DNA of 64,000 nt from Bacillus timonensis (lineage in GTDB: Bacteria; Bacillota; Bacilli; Bacillales; Bacillaceae_L). The position numbers and the translations under genes are program-made. Positions 18,912 through 26,926 of this stretch are shown piece by piece (positions within the stretch are counted from its first letter, which is position 1; each line of letters begins with the position of its first letter). The notes under the pieces were generated by a model. The model did no database searches. It was not told the DNA's origin and was given only the letters and a program-made list of their open reading frames with translations. The stretch lies in NCBI RefSeq assembly GCF_004799755.1, contig NZ_SLUB01000004.1, positions 1 through 64,000 on the forward strand, written 5' to 3'.

Positions 18912-20150
18912 TAGGTATATTTGTTGTTCTTCATTAAATCGAATGGGCGGTTTGGCGTATTCCTGTCGTAGAAGTTGGGTGCGAAGAGGTTCAGGGAAAA
19001 TAGCCAAATAAGTTTGAGCAGCCTTCTGGTCAAGTGTAAAGAGGTCATCAGAAAAGCCTGTGGCTTTTGAAAGAATGGGTATTTCAACATCCTTCTTCAC
19101 ATGATTTAAAAAGCGCTGTCCTTTTTGGGACATCCCAAGCAAGCGAATATAGGTTGCAACCGGGTTTTCATTGATCTTTTTTAGTTGATCCTTTGTTGTA
19201 TTAGTTAAAATATGTACGCATAATCGTTGTAATCTGGTCCATGTGTAGCGTTTTGTTTTAATTTTTTCCATAAAGTCTTGGAAAGAAGTTGATTCCGAAA
19301 TAAATGCGAGTAACCTATTTTCAATTCCTTCTTCAGCCTCATATATATTAGCTAATTCAGATGGCGAAGATGTGAGAAGCTTGTATTTTAATAATGTAAA
19401 ATATTCCTCCCACCGATGGAAAAGCTTATATTCCTCGAAATAAGCAGAAAGCCATTTGGTAGTGGATTGGGGTAGATAGTTTTGAATTTCTTTGATGTCT
19501 CTTTCAGCAGAAAATAATGCTTTGCGAATGCTAGTTGCACTAGCAATGGATTCGTGTGAAAAACGTTCATCATGATAACCAGCAGATGTCCTCATAATGG
19601 TTTCTGCTTTTAGTGAACTTTTCTGGTCGTGGATGGCTTTAACGTAATGATAGCCCAAAATATTATTGGGTTTTGATAAATCTACATATGTATCATGATT
19701 GGCAAGTGAAGAATAAGCAAGCGATGCTGATTTTGGATAGCTATATCCTTCTTTCAAGTATTGTCGGGTGGTGTGGTCATACGCTTGTTGATTTTTTTTC
19801 ATAAATGAAACAGTAGATGTAAAGTCGTCGATCGTTCCATTTTCACTGCCGAAACAAACTTCTTCACAATGAAGTGCACTCAAAAGTGATATTGCTCCGT
19901 TTGCAAAGTTTTCTGCTTTTTGAGTCGCAAATGCATATGGCAATTCAATAACAAGATCAATGCCAGCTTCCAATGCCATTTTCGTTCTTGCCCATTTCGA
20001 AACTAGGGCAGGCTCTCCACGTTGTAGAAAGTTTCCACTCATTACTGCAATTGTACAATCCGGGTTTGTCTTCCGCTTCGTTTCATCAAGATGGTACTTA
20101 TGTCCATTATGGAATGGATTATATTCAACGATTACACCAACAGCCTTCAT
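18909..20150 (-). CDS. tmcAL: tRNA(Met) cytidine acetate ligase (TmcAL, YlbM)
   Basis: The enzyme uses acetate and ATP to form N4-acetylcytidine at the wobble C34 of elongator tRNA-Met. The 413-residue protein opens with the nucleotidyltransferase-like GVIVEYNPFHNGHKYHLDE (H-x-G-H type) and VMSGNFLQRGEPALVSKW, both diagnostic for the family, and has the HDERFSHESIASATSIRKAL segment mid-protein. ATG 20150 with AGGTGAAATA before it. It is divergent from ylbN. Confidence 0.95.
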   Translation of the reverse strand: MKAVGVIVEYNPFHNGHKYHLDETKRKTNPDCTIAVMSGNFLQRGEPALVSKWARTKMALEAGIDLVIELPYAFATQKAENFANGAISLLSALHCEEVCFGSENGTIDDFTSTVSFMKKNQQAYDHTTRQYLKEGYSYPKSASLAYSSLANHDTYVDLSKPNNILGYHYVKAIHDQKSSLKAETIMRTSAGYHDERFSHESIASATSIRKALFSAERDIKEIQNYLPQSTTKWLSAYFEEYKLFHRWEEYFTLLKYKLLTSSPSELANIYEAEEGIENRLLAFISESTSFQDFMEKIKTKRYTWTRLQRLCVHILTNTTKDQLKKINENPVATYIRLLGMSQKGQRFLNHVKKDVEIPILSKATGFSDDLFTLDQKAAQTYLAIFPEPLRTQLLRQEYAKPPIRFNEEQQIYL

Positions 20151-20274
20151 TATTTCACCTATTCATCCTTTAGTATTAAAATCTTCTTTTTTTTTAGCAC
20201 TTCTTTTATTTTGAAAAAACCACTGATTGAAGTTTCACTTTAATGGAAAAGCTGATATAGTAGAAAAGTATCTT

Positions 20275-20290
20275 ACACTAAGTATAGTGT
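20275..20290. promoter_or_regulatory. NrdR-box-like palindrome upstream of ylbN-rpmF
   Basis: ACACTAAGTATAGTGT (within the perfect inverted repeat TTACACTA/TAGTGTAA, 20273-20292) matches the NrdR box ACACWATATATWGTGT at 14 of 16 positions. It ends 12 bp before the -35 of the ylbN promoter. NrdR sites usually come in pairs; no second box is visible here. Confidence 0.4.
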
Positions 20291-20302
20291 AAAGAAAAAA
20301 TA

Positions 20303-20331
20303 TTGACAAATGTAATCTGCAAAGCTATAAT
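20303..20331 (+). promoter_or_regulatory. Consensus SigA promoter for ylbN-rpmF
   Basis: A perfect TTGACA (20303-20308) and a perfect TATAAT (20326-20331) are 17 bp apart, about 30 bp before the ylbN start. This predicts strong housekeeping transcription of ylbN and the ribosomal protein gene rpmF. Confidence 0.9.
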
Positions 20332-20361
20332 TACCTTTGTTGCGCTTCGAGGTGATTTCAA

Positions 20362-20880
20362 TTGAAATGGACAATTAATCAATTAAATCAGTTGGCTCAT
20401 AAAGGCCTAACGATTGATGAAACTGTTGATGTAAAAGACATAATGGAGCTTGAAAAATCGATACGAGACATTTCGCCGGTGCACGTAACCGGGCGTGCTG
20501 ATCTTAGTTCTACAAAAGCGAGCTTTCATATAACAATTTCAGGATCAATGATTCTGCCTTGTTCTCGAACATTGGTTGATGTAAAATTTCCATTCGAAAT
20601 CGGAACAACTGAAACGTTTCTACTCAAAGATACATCTGTTTATGACCTAGAGTCGGACGAGGATGTTCATCTAATTCGAGGCGAAGTAATTGATTTACTT
20701 CCGATAATCAAGGAAAATATTTTACTTGAAATTCCAATGCAGATTTTTTGTGATGATTCGAACTCAGAAGATGCTGCGCCACAATCAGGACAAGATTGGG
20801 AAGTTATCACCGAAGATGAAAATAAGAACAAGATTGATCCTCGATTGGAAGGACTAGCAAAATTCTTTGAAGACGAATAA
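20362..20880 (+). CDS. ylbN: YceD-family protein YlbN (DUF177)
   Basis: The 172-residue protein has the YceD/DUF177 pattern (VHVTGRADLSSTKASFHITISGSMILPCSRTL, an acidic central part and DPRLEGLAKFFEDE at the end). YceD proteins nearly always precede rpmF, and the plant homologue is linked to 23S rRNA accumulation, so a ribosome-assembly role is likely but not shown here. TTG start with GAGGTGATTTCAA upstream. rpmF follows 42 bp downstream and is cotranscribed. Confidence 0.92.
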   Translation: MKWTINQLNQLAHKGLTIDETVDVKDIMELEKSIRDISPVHVTGRADLSSTKASFHITISGSMILPCSRTLVDVKFPFEIGTTETFLLKDTSVYDLESDEDVHLIRGEVIDLLPIIKENILLEIPMQIFCDDSNSEDAAPQSGQDWEVITEDENKNKIDPRLEGLAKFFEDE

Positions 20881-20922
20881 AGTCCATCTTTATCTATTCA
20901 TTTTTTTAAGGAGGTGGGAATA

Positions 20923-21096
20923 ATGGCTGTACCTTTTAGAAGAACATCTAAGACAAGAAAAAGATTACGTCGTACACATTTCAAATTACAAGTGCCAGGT
21001 ATGGTGGCTTGCCCAAACTGTGGTGAAATGAAATTAGCACACCGCGTATGTAAAGAATGCGGTACTTACAAAGGAAAAGAAGTTGTTAGCAAATAA
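20923..21096 (+). CDS. rpmF: 50S ribosomal protein L32
   Basis: The 57-residue protein starts [20 protein letters not shown] and carries a zinc ribbon, [17 protein letters not shown], with both CxxC pairs intact, so it is the zinc-binding (C+) form. It sits near the peptidyl transferase side of the large subunit. ATG 20923 follows AAGGAGG by eight bases; an in-frame ATG at 20914 is too close to it. A strong terminator follows. Confidence 0.97.
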   Translation: MAVPFRRTSKTRKRLRRTHFKLQVPGMVACPNCGEMKLAHRVCKECGTYKGKEVVSK

Positions 21097-21112
21097 TTTT
21101 TGTTAACAAGTT

Positions 21113-21151
21113 AAAAGCGTATGAATAACATTGTTATTCATACGCTTTTTA
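21113..21151 (+). terminator. Terminator after rpmF
   Basis: The 17-bp stem AAAAGCGTATGAATAAC pairs with GTTATTCATACGCTTTTT over a very short loop, followed by T residues. Confidence 0.9.
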
Positions 21152-21221
21152 ATTTGTCTAAGTTGCGAATTCTTGTTTTTTACCAGTACAATTAGTGTAA
21201 AAAGCGATAAAGGGGAATACG

Positions 21222-21986
21222 ATGTCTAAATACATAGTTAACCGTGATGCACAAGGGATTGTTTGGTTTACGATCAATCGTCCTGAAAAATGGAATGCCA
21301 TTGATTATGATGTTATGAATGGACTTTTACAGACGATTACAGAGGTAGAAGAGAACAAGGATGATCGGATATTCGTACTAACAGGAGCTGGTAAAAAAGC
21401 GTTTTGTTCAGGTGGAGATTTATCGGTTTTCCAAAACCTTCAAACAGTAGAAGAAGCATATCAAATGCTTAGCAAGATGGGTATGATCTTATACAAACTT
21501 GCAACATTATCCAAACCAACGATTGCTCTATTGAATGGACTAGCAATTGGTGGAGGATGTGAGCTTGCAACAGCCTGTGATTATAGACTAGCATCCCGTC
21601 AAAGTAGATTTGGTTTTGTACAAGGGAAGCAAGGGATCACGACAGGGTGGGGTGGTGCAACGCTCCTACTAGAAAGAGTATCTATTGATAAAGCATTTCA
21701 CCTTCTTATGACAGGAGAAGTTATTTCTGCTGAAGAAGGAAAAGAACTTGGCTTTATTCAACATGTCCTATCAGGCGACGATGTGATGAAGGATTGTGAA
21801 GAGTATATATCAAAAGAATTCTTGCATACTCCAAAAGTAGTAAAAGCTTATAAAAAAGTAGTGATTAGAAAATGGTTGGCTACAGGATTGAAGGAGAGAA
21901 TGCTCAAAGAAATGGAGGATTGTTCAGCTTTGTGGGTAACGGACGAACATCTTGAGGCCGTTCGGAAAATCATGCGAAAAGAATAA
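21222..21986 (+). CDS. Crotonase-family protein, possible acyl-CoA decarboxylase
   Basis: The 254-residue protein has the crotonase fold: oxyanion-hole segments CSGGDLSVFQ (near 65-74) and LAIGGGCELATACDYRLAS (near 107-125). The usual P-E-x-x-x-G-x-x-P catalytic segment of enoyl-CoA hydratases is replaced by GFVQGKQGITTGWGGATLL. From memory that segment resembles ECHDC1-type ethylmalonyl-/methylmalonyl-CoA decarboxylases (FVHKEMGIIPSWGG) more than hydratases, and so does the C-terminal LW-x4-HLEAV. Hydratase or isomerase activity is therefore uncertain. AAAGGGGAA precedes the ATG. It lies upstream of rsfA and 1.7 kb before an acyl-CoA carboxylase operon. Confidence 0.88.
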   Translation: MSKYIVNRDAQGIVWFTINRPEKWNAIDYDVMNGLLQTITEVEENKDDRIFVLTGAGKKAFCSGGDLSVFQNLQTVEEAYQMLSKMGMILYKLATLSKPTIALLNGLAIGGGCELATACDYRLASRQSRFGFVQGKQGITTGWGGATLLLERVSIDKAFHLLMTGEVISAEEGKELGFIQHVLSGDDVMKDCEEYISKEFLHTPKVVKAYKKVVIRKWLATGLKERMLKEMEDCSALWVTDEHLEAVRKIMRKE

Positions 21987-22068
21987 TTATTTTCTTACTA
22001 GAGTGAGAGTAGTCTATCTTTTCTACTACATGCATATGTATAAGTAAAAAAGTATAGGAGGGAAAGAT

Positions 22069-22683
22069 ATGACTTCAACACGTCAAGATGCATGGACCCA
22101 AGATGAGGATTTATTACTTGCTGAAGTAGTATTGCGCCACATCCGTGAAGGCGGAACACAATTAGGCGCATTTGAAGAGGTAGGTCGTACACTATCACGT
22201 ACTGCGGCTGCCTGTGGGTTTAGATGGAATTCATATGTGCGCAAACAATATAAATCTGGAATTGAACTTGCGAAAAAACAGCGTAAAGAATTAAAAAAGC
22301 AAAATAATGGTGAACAGCTTCAGGAAAAACAAGCACCTGAAACTACTGAAATTACTACCAGTCAATCGTCTGAGCTACATCTAAGGGACGTCATCCGTTT
22401 CCTTGAAGAATATGAAAAAACAGAAAAAGAGCTCCAGTCTGTTGTTCAAGAGAATCAGAGCTTGAACAACCAAATAAGCAAACTTCAAGAACAAGTGAAA
22501 GCCCTGAAGGCTGAGAATAATACATTAGAAAATAATATTCAATTAATTGAAGAAGATTATAAGGCCTTAATTGAAATTATGGAACGTGCCCGCAAAATGG
22601 TGGTTCTTCAAGAAGATGAACGAAGTAAAAAGGTGAAATTCCAAATGGACAGAAATGGAAATCTTGAAAGAGTTGAAAAATAA
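22069..22683 (+). CDS. rsfA: RsfA-family prespore transcriptional regulator
   Basis: The 204-residue protein has an N-terminal Myb/SANT-like DNA-binding domain (about 1-60; RQDAWTQDEDLLLAEVVLRH and RTAAACGFRWNSYVRKQY). A Lys-rich linker and a long C-terminal coiled coil (about 105-185) follow. In B. subtilis RsfA (YlbO) is made in the prespore and adjusts SigF-dependent genes. AGGAGGG lies before the ATG. It converges on ylbP, with a bidirectional terminator between them. Confidence 0.93.
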   Translation: MTSTRQDAWTQDEDLLLAEVVLRHIREGGTQLGAFEEVGRTLSRTAAACGFRWNSYVRKQYKSGIELAKKQRKELKKQNNGEQLQEKQAPETTEITTSQSSELHLRDVIRFLEEYEKTEKELQSVVQENQSLNNQISKLQEQVKALKAENNTLENNIQLIEEDYKALIEIMERARKMVVLQEDERSKKVKFQMDRNGNLERVEK

Positions 22684-22726
22684 AGAAGAAAACAGCTGAC
22701 ATGGTGTTCAGCTGTTTTCTTCTTTT
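22683..22726. terminator. Bidirectional terminator between rsfA and ylbP
   Basis: The long stem AAGAAGAAAACAGCTGA pairs with TCAGCTGTTTTCTTCTT, giving A- and T-runs on both outer sides. Confidence 0.87.
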
Positions 22727-22742
22727 AGTATCTAAACATTGT

Positions 22743-23216
22743 TTAGTCGATTTCATGTACACCTTTAGGAAACCAAAGCAGTGGATTTTCCCCAAGGTCA
22801 CGTTCCATATTATATGCTGCAGGTGTAAAACCCATTTTCTCCCAAAATTCAGACGATTTTACACGTGGATTTGTTTTGATCGGTAGATTATAGGATTTTG
22901 CATAATCCACTAATGCCTTACCAAAGCCTTTTTTCTGATAATCAGGAAGTACTTCAAGTTTCCACAGTTCTAAGTAGTCCTGTGCGGGTTCAAAGTATTT
23001 GTTGAATTTTTTATCAACACGATAAAGGCTCATTCGTGCCACTAATTTATCACCAAAGAATATCCCATAAAAAGGTGAAACGCTATCATTTTCAATAATA
23101 TTTGATTCAAGGTCTTCTAGCATGGAAAGCTCCTGGAGACCGTATTCCTTAAATGCTTTAAATTCTTCAAGAGTTTTATAGTTTACTAATAATTTTTCAA
23201 CCTTTGCCGTATACAT
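22743..23216 (-). CDS. ylbP: GNAT N-acetyltransferase YlbP
   Basis: The 157-residue protein has the GNAT fold: FGDKLVARMSLYRVD strand, YLELWKLEVLPDYQKKGFGKALVDYAKSY (the V-x3-Q-x-x-G-x-G/A acetyl-CoA loop near 95-110) and SSEFWEKMGFTP at the end. The acceptor is unknown. ATG 23216 follows AAGGGGGA by six bases; the frame runs on to 23234. It matches ylbP of B. subtilis in place and size, and is divergent from the acyl-CoA carboxylase operon. Confidence 0.9.
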   Translation of the reverse strand: MYTAKVEKLLVNYKTLEEFKAFKEYGLQELSMLEDLESNIIENDSVSPFYGIFFGDKLVARMSLYRVDKKFNKYFEPAQDYLELWKLEVLPDYQKKGFGKALVDYAKSYNLPIKTNPRVKSSEFWEKMGFTPAAYNMERDLGENPLLWFPKGVHEID

Positions 23217-23314
23217 TTGATATCCCCCTTGCAATTCTACTATATAAAAACTGTTTTAATTTGAACTTACATTCATTATATAACAAAAAAACAAAAAATT
23301 CTGTAGAAAAATAT

Positions 23315-23328
23315 AGAAAGCGTTTTCA
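23315..23328. promoter_or_regulatory. Strong cre (CcpA) site before the acyl-CoA carboxylase operon
   Basis: AGAAAGCGTTTTCA matches cre TGWAARCGYTWNCW at 13 of 14 positions, with a nearly perfect GAAAGCGTTTTC dyad. It lies about 100 bp from the ylbP start and 325 bp from the carboxylase operon start, in their shared intergenic region. Confidence 0.65.
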
Positions 23329-23376
23329 ATTCAGTGCAGGAATATGTAGATATGTGTAGAAATTATATATTGCACC

Positions 23377-23630
23377 TTTTAACTTTATTCAGAAGAAGTC
23401 CTCTATTTTTATATGTGGGGGATGAAAGCATACGGGTAAACAATTGAGTTGGTGTTCAAACCCCGCCTGAATAAAGTTAAGCCTCCGGCGGATGCCACGA
23501 TTTTTCAAATGAAGTTTTTCGAGCGTAAGTTCAAAGACTAAGAACGCCACTTCCTGTGGCAACGTCTTTGTGACCCACCTCGTGTGGGCCTAAAAAAATC
23601 GGGCACAAATACGCCGAAGCATATTTGATT
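23377..23630 (+). repeat. Structured intergenic repeat, copy A
   Basis: About 250 bp with a second copy at 55255-55503. A terminal perfect 12-bp inverted repeat (AACTTTATTCAG 23381, CTGAATAAAGTT 23467) is followed by an outer stem CGATTTTT (23498) / AAAAATCG (23594). This encloses the stem CAAAGAC (23532) / GTCTTTG (23564) with inner hairpin GCCAC-ttcct-GTGGC, then CCCAC-ctcgt-GTGGG (23574-23588). It has no ORF and ends directly before the ribosome site of the biotin carboxylase gene. Confidence 0.85.
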
Positions 23631-23653
23631 TTTTGGCGAAAGGGGAAATGAGC

Positions 23654-24994
23654 TTGAAAAAAGTGCTAGTTGCAAACAGAGGCGAAATTGCATCACGGAT
23701 TATAAAAACATGCCATGAGATGGGGATTGAAACAGTCGCTGTCTATTCTGATGCTGATCAAGAATTACCGTTTGTAAAAAATGCAACTGTAGCTCATCGA
23801 ATCGGCGAGCCGCCGGTGATGAAATCATATCTTCAAATGGATAGGATTATGGAAATTGCAGAAACAGAGCAAGTTGATGCAATCCATCCTGGTTATGGAT
23901 TTTTATCTGAGAATGCAACCTTTGCAAAAGCAGTAGCTAAGAAAGGGATTGTTTTTATTGGGCCAACCCCCGAGGTCATCTCCTTAATGGGGGACAAGGT
24001 AAAAGCAAGACAAACCATGATTGATGCAGGTGTACCTGTAGTGCCAGGCAGTGATAAGGACGTTCAGACTTTAGATGAAGCCTTGAAGCTTGCAAAAGGA
24101 TTTGATTATCCTGTCATGTTAAAAGCAAGTGCTGGTGGAGGCGGAATTGGAATGATATGTTGTCATACGGAAGAAGATTTACAAAAAGCCTTTCAAACAA
24201 CAAAGACAAGGGCGAAATCGTATTTTGGAAACGATGACATGTTTATTGAAAAATTCATTCCGAACGCAAGGCATATCGAGGTGCAAATTTTTGGTGATCA
24301 GCATGGAAACATTGTCCATCTTTTTGAAAGAGATTGTTCCATACAACGCCGCAACCAAAAAGTGATTGAAGAAACACCATCTCCTTTTCTTTCGGAAGCG
24401 ACTCGTGAAAAAATCTGCCATGCCGCAACAATGGCTGCAGAATATGTAGGCTATACAAACGCCGGAACAATCGAGTTCATTGTGGATGAACAGGAAAATT
24501 TCTATTTTTTAGAGATGAATACGAGGCTTCAAGTTGAGCATCCCATTACAGAGATGATAACCAATCTTGATCTAGTAAAATGGCAGTTGCTTGTTGCAAG
24601 GGGAGAAAAGCTTCCATTGACTCAGAATGAAATCATGCGTTCAGGACATTCAATCGAATTTCGCGTGTATGCAGAAGACCCGTTAAAATTTTTCCCTTCC
24701 CCAGGAAAAATTGAGGAATTTACGTTACCTCAAAACGTGAAGGGTGTCCGAATTGATAGTGGTTATGAAGCAGGGACGACGGTCACACCATTTTACGATC
24801 CAATGCTTGCCAAAATAATTGTGAAAGCAGAAAATCGTCCAGAAGCAATTCAAATAGCAAAGGATTACTTTAGTCAAATTGAGATAAAAGGAATCAAAAC
24901 CAATATCCCTTTATTTCAAGAAATTATCGATGAAGTATTGTATACCAAAGGCGAATATAATACGAACTACATTTCGTTGATGAAAAAACACTAG
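23654..24994 (+). CDS. Biotin carboxylase subunit of acyl-CoA carboxylase
   Basis: It carboxylates biotin with ATP and bicarbonate. The 446-residue protein has the full biotin carboxylase set: KKVLVANRGEIASRIIKTCHEMGI, the ATP-grasp glycine-rich loop KASAGGGGIGM (near 158-168), FIEKFIPNARHIEVQIFGD, ERDCSIQRRNQKVIEE and EMNTRLQVEHPITEM. TTG 23654 is preferred, with GAAAGGGG eight bases upstream; ATG 23648 is closer to that site. It leads a three-gene operon with a separate biotin carrier and a carboxyltransferase. It is probably not the fatty-acid AccC, because the carrier and transferase are of the catabolic YngHB/YngE type. Confidence 0.92.
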   Translation: MKKVLVANRGEIASRIIKTCHEMGIETVAVYSDADQELPFVKNATVAHRIGEPPVMKSYLQMDRIMEIAETEQVDAIHPGYGFLSENATFAKAVAKKGIVFIGPTPEVISLMGDKVKARQTMIDAGVPVVPGSDKDVQTLDEALKLAKGFDYPVMLKASAGGGGIGMICCHTEEDLQKAFQTTKTRAKSYFGNDDMFIEKFIPNARHIEVQIFGDQHGNIVHLFERDCSIQRRNQKVIEETPSPFLSEATREKICHAATMAAEYVGYTNAGTIEFIVDEQENFYFLEMNTRLQVEHPITEMITNLDLVKWQLLVARGEKLPLTQNEIMRSGHSIEFRVYAEDPLKFFPSPGKIEEFTLPQNVKGVRIDSGYEAGTTVTPFYDPMLAKIIVKAENRPEAIQIAKDYFSQIEIKGIKTNIPLFQEIIDEVLYTKGEYNTNYISLMKKH

Positions 24995-25005
24995 GAGGAA
25001 TGATT

Positions 25006-25218
25006 ATGAATGAAATCACAGCAAGCATGGCAGGGACTGTTTTACAAGTATTAGTTTCAGAAGGTGATGAGATCTCAGAAGGTCAAGTAGTTGTCATGCT
25101 GGAATCAATGAAAATGGAAATTCCGATTGAAAGTGAGCTAAATGGAAAGATTGCTAGTATAAAAGTAAATATTGGTGATTTTGTAAATGAGGATGAGGTA
25201 CTGCTTGTACTAGAATAA
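25006..25218 (+). CDS. Biotin carboxyl carrier protein (biotinyl domain)
   Basis: This 70-residue protein is a single biotinyl/lipoyl domain with the biotinylation site ESMKMEIPI (Lys near residue 35). It is the mobile carrier between the carboxylase upstream and the transferase downstream. ATG 25006 follows AGGAGG by seven bases; ATG 25000 would nearly touch that site. Its small size, without the Ala/Pro-rich N-terminus of AccB, resembles B. subtilis YngHB rather than the fatty acid synthesis BCCP. Confidence 0.92.
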   Translation: MNEITASMAGTVLQVLVSEGDEISEGQVVVMLESMKMEIPIESELNGKIASIKVNIGDFVNEDEVLLVLE

Positions 25219-25237
25219 TCTCAGAAGGAGGGTAATC

Positions 25238-26782
25238 ATGCTTCGCACTACTAAGGATTTAGACCAAAAGCTCGTTGAAAAAAGCAATGAAATCGAAGCG
25301 GGGGGCCATCAAAAATACCATCAAAAGTTGAAGGAACAAAATAAATTATTTGTTCGTGATCGTCTCGCCATTCTATTTGATCATGGAGTTTATCAAGAAG
25401 ATGGAAAATTTGCCAACAATATAGCGGGAGACCTTCCGGCGGATGGTGTCGTTACTGCGATTGGAGAGATAAATGGACAAAAAGTATGTGTGATGGCGAA
25501 TGATTCCACCGTAAAGGCGGGATCATGGGGCGCTCGTACAGTTGAGAAAATTATACGGATCCAAGAAACGGCTGAGAAGTTACGCGTACCACTTTTGTAT
25601 CTAGTAGATTCAGCTGGGGCACGAATTACGGATCAACTTGAGATGTTCCCGAATCGACGCGGAGCGGGGAGAATTTTTCATAATCAGGTAAGGTTATCAG
25701 GTATGATACCTCAGATCTGTATTTTATTTGGTCCATCTGCAGCGGGAGGCGCCTACATACCTGCTTTTTGCGATATCGTCATCATGGTTGACAAGAATGC
25801 CTCCATGTATTTGGGTTCCCCAAGGATGGCTGAAAAGGTCATTGGTGAAAAGGTTACGTTAGAAGAAATGGGTGGTGCTAGAATGCACTGTACCGTTAGT
25901 GGCTGTGGTGATGTGCTTGCTGAAAATGAAGAGCAAGCAATCCAAAGTGCGCGGGATTATTTAAAATTTTTTCCTGCTAATTATTTGAATAAACCGGCGA
26001 TTACAGAAACAGTCTCACCAAAGGAAGGCAAGAGCCTACAAGAAATTATTCCTGTTAATCAGAATGCTCCTTTTAATATGTACGAAGGGATTGATGCCCT
26101 CGTTGATGAAGGAAGTTTCTATGAGATAAAAAAACTATTTGCCCCTGAAATCATTACAGGTCTTGCTCGTATTGATGGTAGACCAGTCGGAATCATTGCA
26201 AATCAGCCTAAGGTGAAGGGAGGCGTCTTGTTTGTAGATTCAGCAGACAAAGCAGCTAAATTTATTACTTTATGTGACGCGTTCCATATACCTTTAGTGT
26301 TTTTGGCTGATGTTCCAGGATTTATGATCGGTACAAAGGTTGAAAGAGCAGGAATTATTAGACATGGTGCAAAGTTAATTGCGGCCATGAGTTCTGCAAC
26401 TGTTCCGAAAATCTCAGTCATCGTCAGAAAAGCATATGGTGCAGGTCTTTATGCAATGGCTGGTCCTGCATTTGAACCTGATTATTGCGTTGCGCTGCCA
26501 ACAGCTCAAATTGCGGTAATGGGACCAGAGGCGGCGGTAAATGCTGTTTATTCAAATAAAATTAATGAAATTGAAGATCCGAAAGAACGCATTGCTTTTG
26601 TACAGCAAAAGCAACAAGAGTATAAAGAGACAATCGATATCTACAAATTAGCCTCTGAGCTTATCATCGATGATATTGTTCCAGCAGCTGAATTACGGAA
26701 TGTTCTCATCCGACGCTTAGTTGTATATGAGAAAAAAGAACTCAATCTCCCGCAAAAGAAACACCCTGTATATCCGGTTTAG
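25238..26782 (+). CDS. Acyl-CoA carboxylase carboxyltransferase (beta) subunit
   Basis: It moves CO2 from biotin to an acyl-CoA. The 514-residue protein has the two-lobed crotonase-like fold: LVDSAGARITDQLEMFPNR and FGPSAAGGAYIPAFCD in the N lobe, FLADVPGFMIGTKVERAGIIRHGAKL and RKAYGAGLYAMAGPAFEPD in the C lobe. The last motif lacks the Asp of GGAYDVM that marks propionyl/acetyl-CoA carboxylases, so a methylcrotonyl-CoA-like or other branched acyl substrate is more likely, but this is not settled. AGAAGGAGGG precedes the ATG. It resembles YngE. A terminator follows. Confidence 0.9.
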   Translation: MLRTTKDLDQKLVEKSNEIEAGGHQKYHQKLKEQNKLFVRDRLAILFDHGVYQEDGKFANNIAGDLPADGVVTAIGEINGQKVCVMANDSTVKAGSWGARTVEKIIRIQETAEKLRVPLLYLVDSAGARITDQLEMFPNRRGAGRIFHNQVRLSGMIPQICILFGPSAAGGAYIPAFCDIVIMVDKNASMYLGSPRMAEKVIGEKVTLEEMGGARMHCTVSGCGDVLAENEEQAIQSARDYLKFFPANYLNKPAITETVSPKEGKSLQEIIPVNQNAPFNMYEGIDALVDEGSFYEIKKLFAPEIITGLARIDGRPVGIIANQPKVKGGVLFVDSADKAAKFITLCDAFHIPLVFLADVPGFMIGTKVERAGIIRHGAKLIAAMSSATVPKISVIVRKAYGAGLYAMAGPAFEPDYCVALPTAQIAVMGPEAAVNAVYSNKINEIEDPKERIAFVQQKQQEYKETIDIYKLASELIIDDIVPAAELRNVLIRRLVVYEKKELNLPQKKHPVYPV

Positions 26783-26796
26783 GTTATTGGTACAGA

Positions 26797-26823
26797 CCCC
26801 AAAGAAAGAACTTTGGGGTTTTG
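26797..26823 (+). terminator. Terminator of the acyl-CoA carboxylase operon
   Basis: The stem CCCCAAAG (26797-26804) pairs with CTTTGGGG (26811-26818), followed by TTTTG. Confidence 0.8.
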
Positions 26824-26926
26824 TCATGTTCATACGTTTTTACGCATTTTTCATTGTCGAGGTACTAGGCATTTTGTCGGACTTTTTGGTAAAATGAAGG
26901 GAAGGACAAACTATGGAGTTGGGGCA

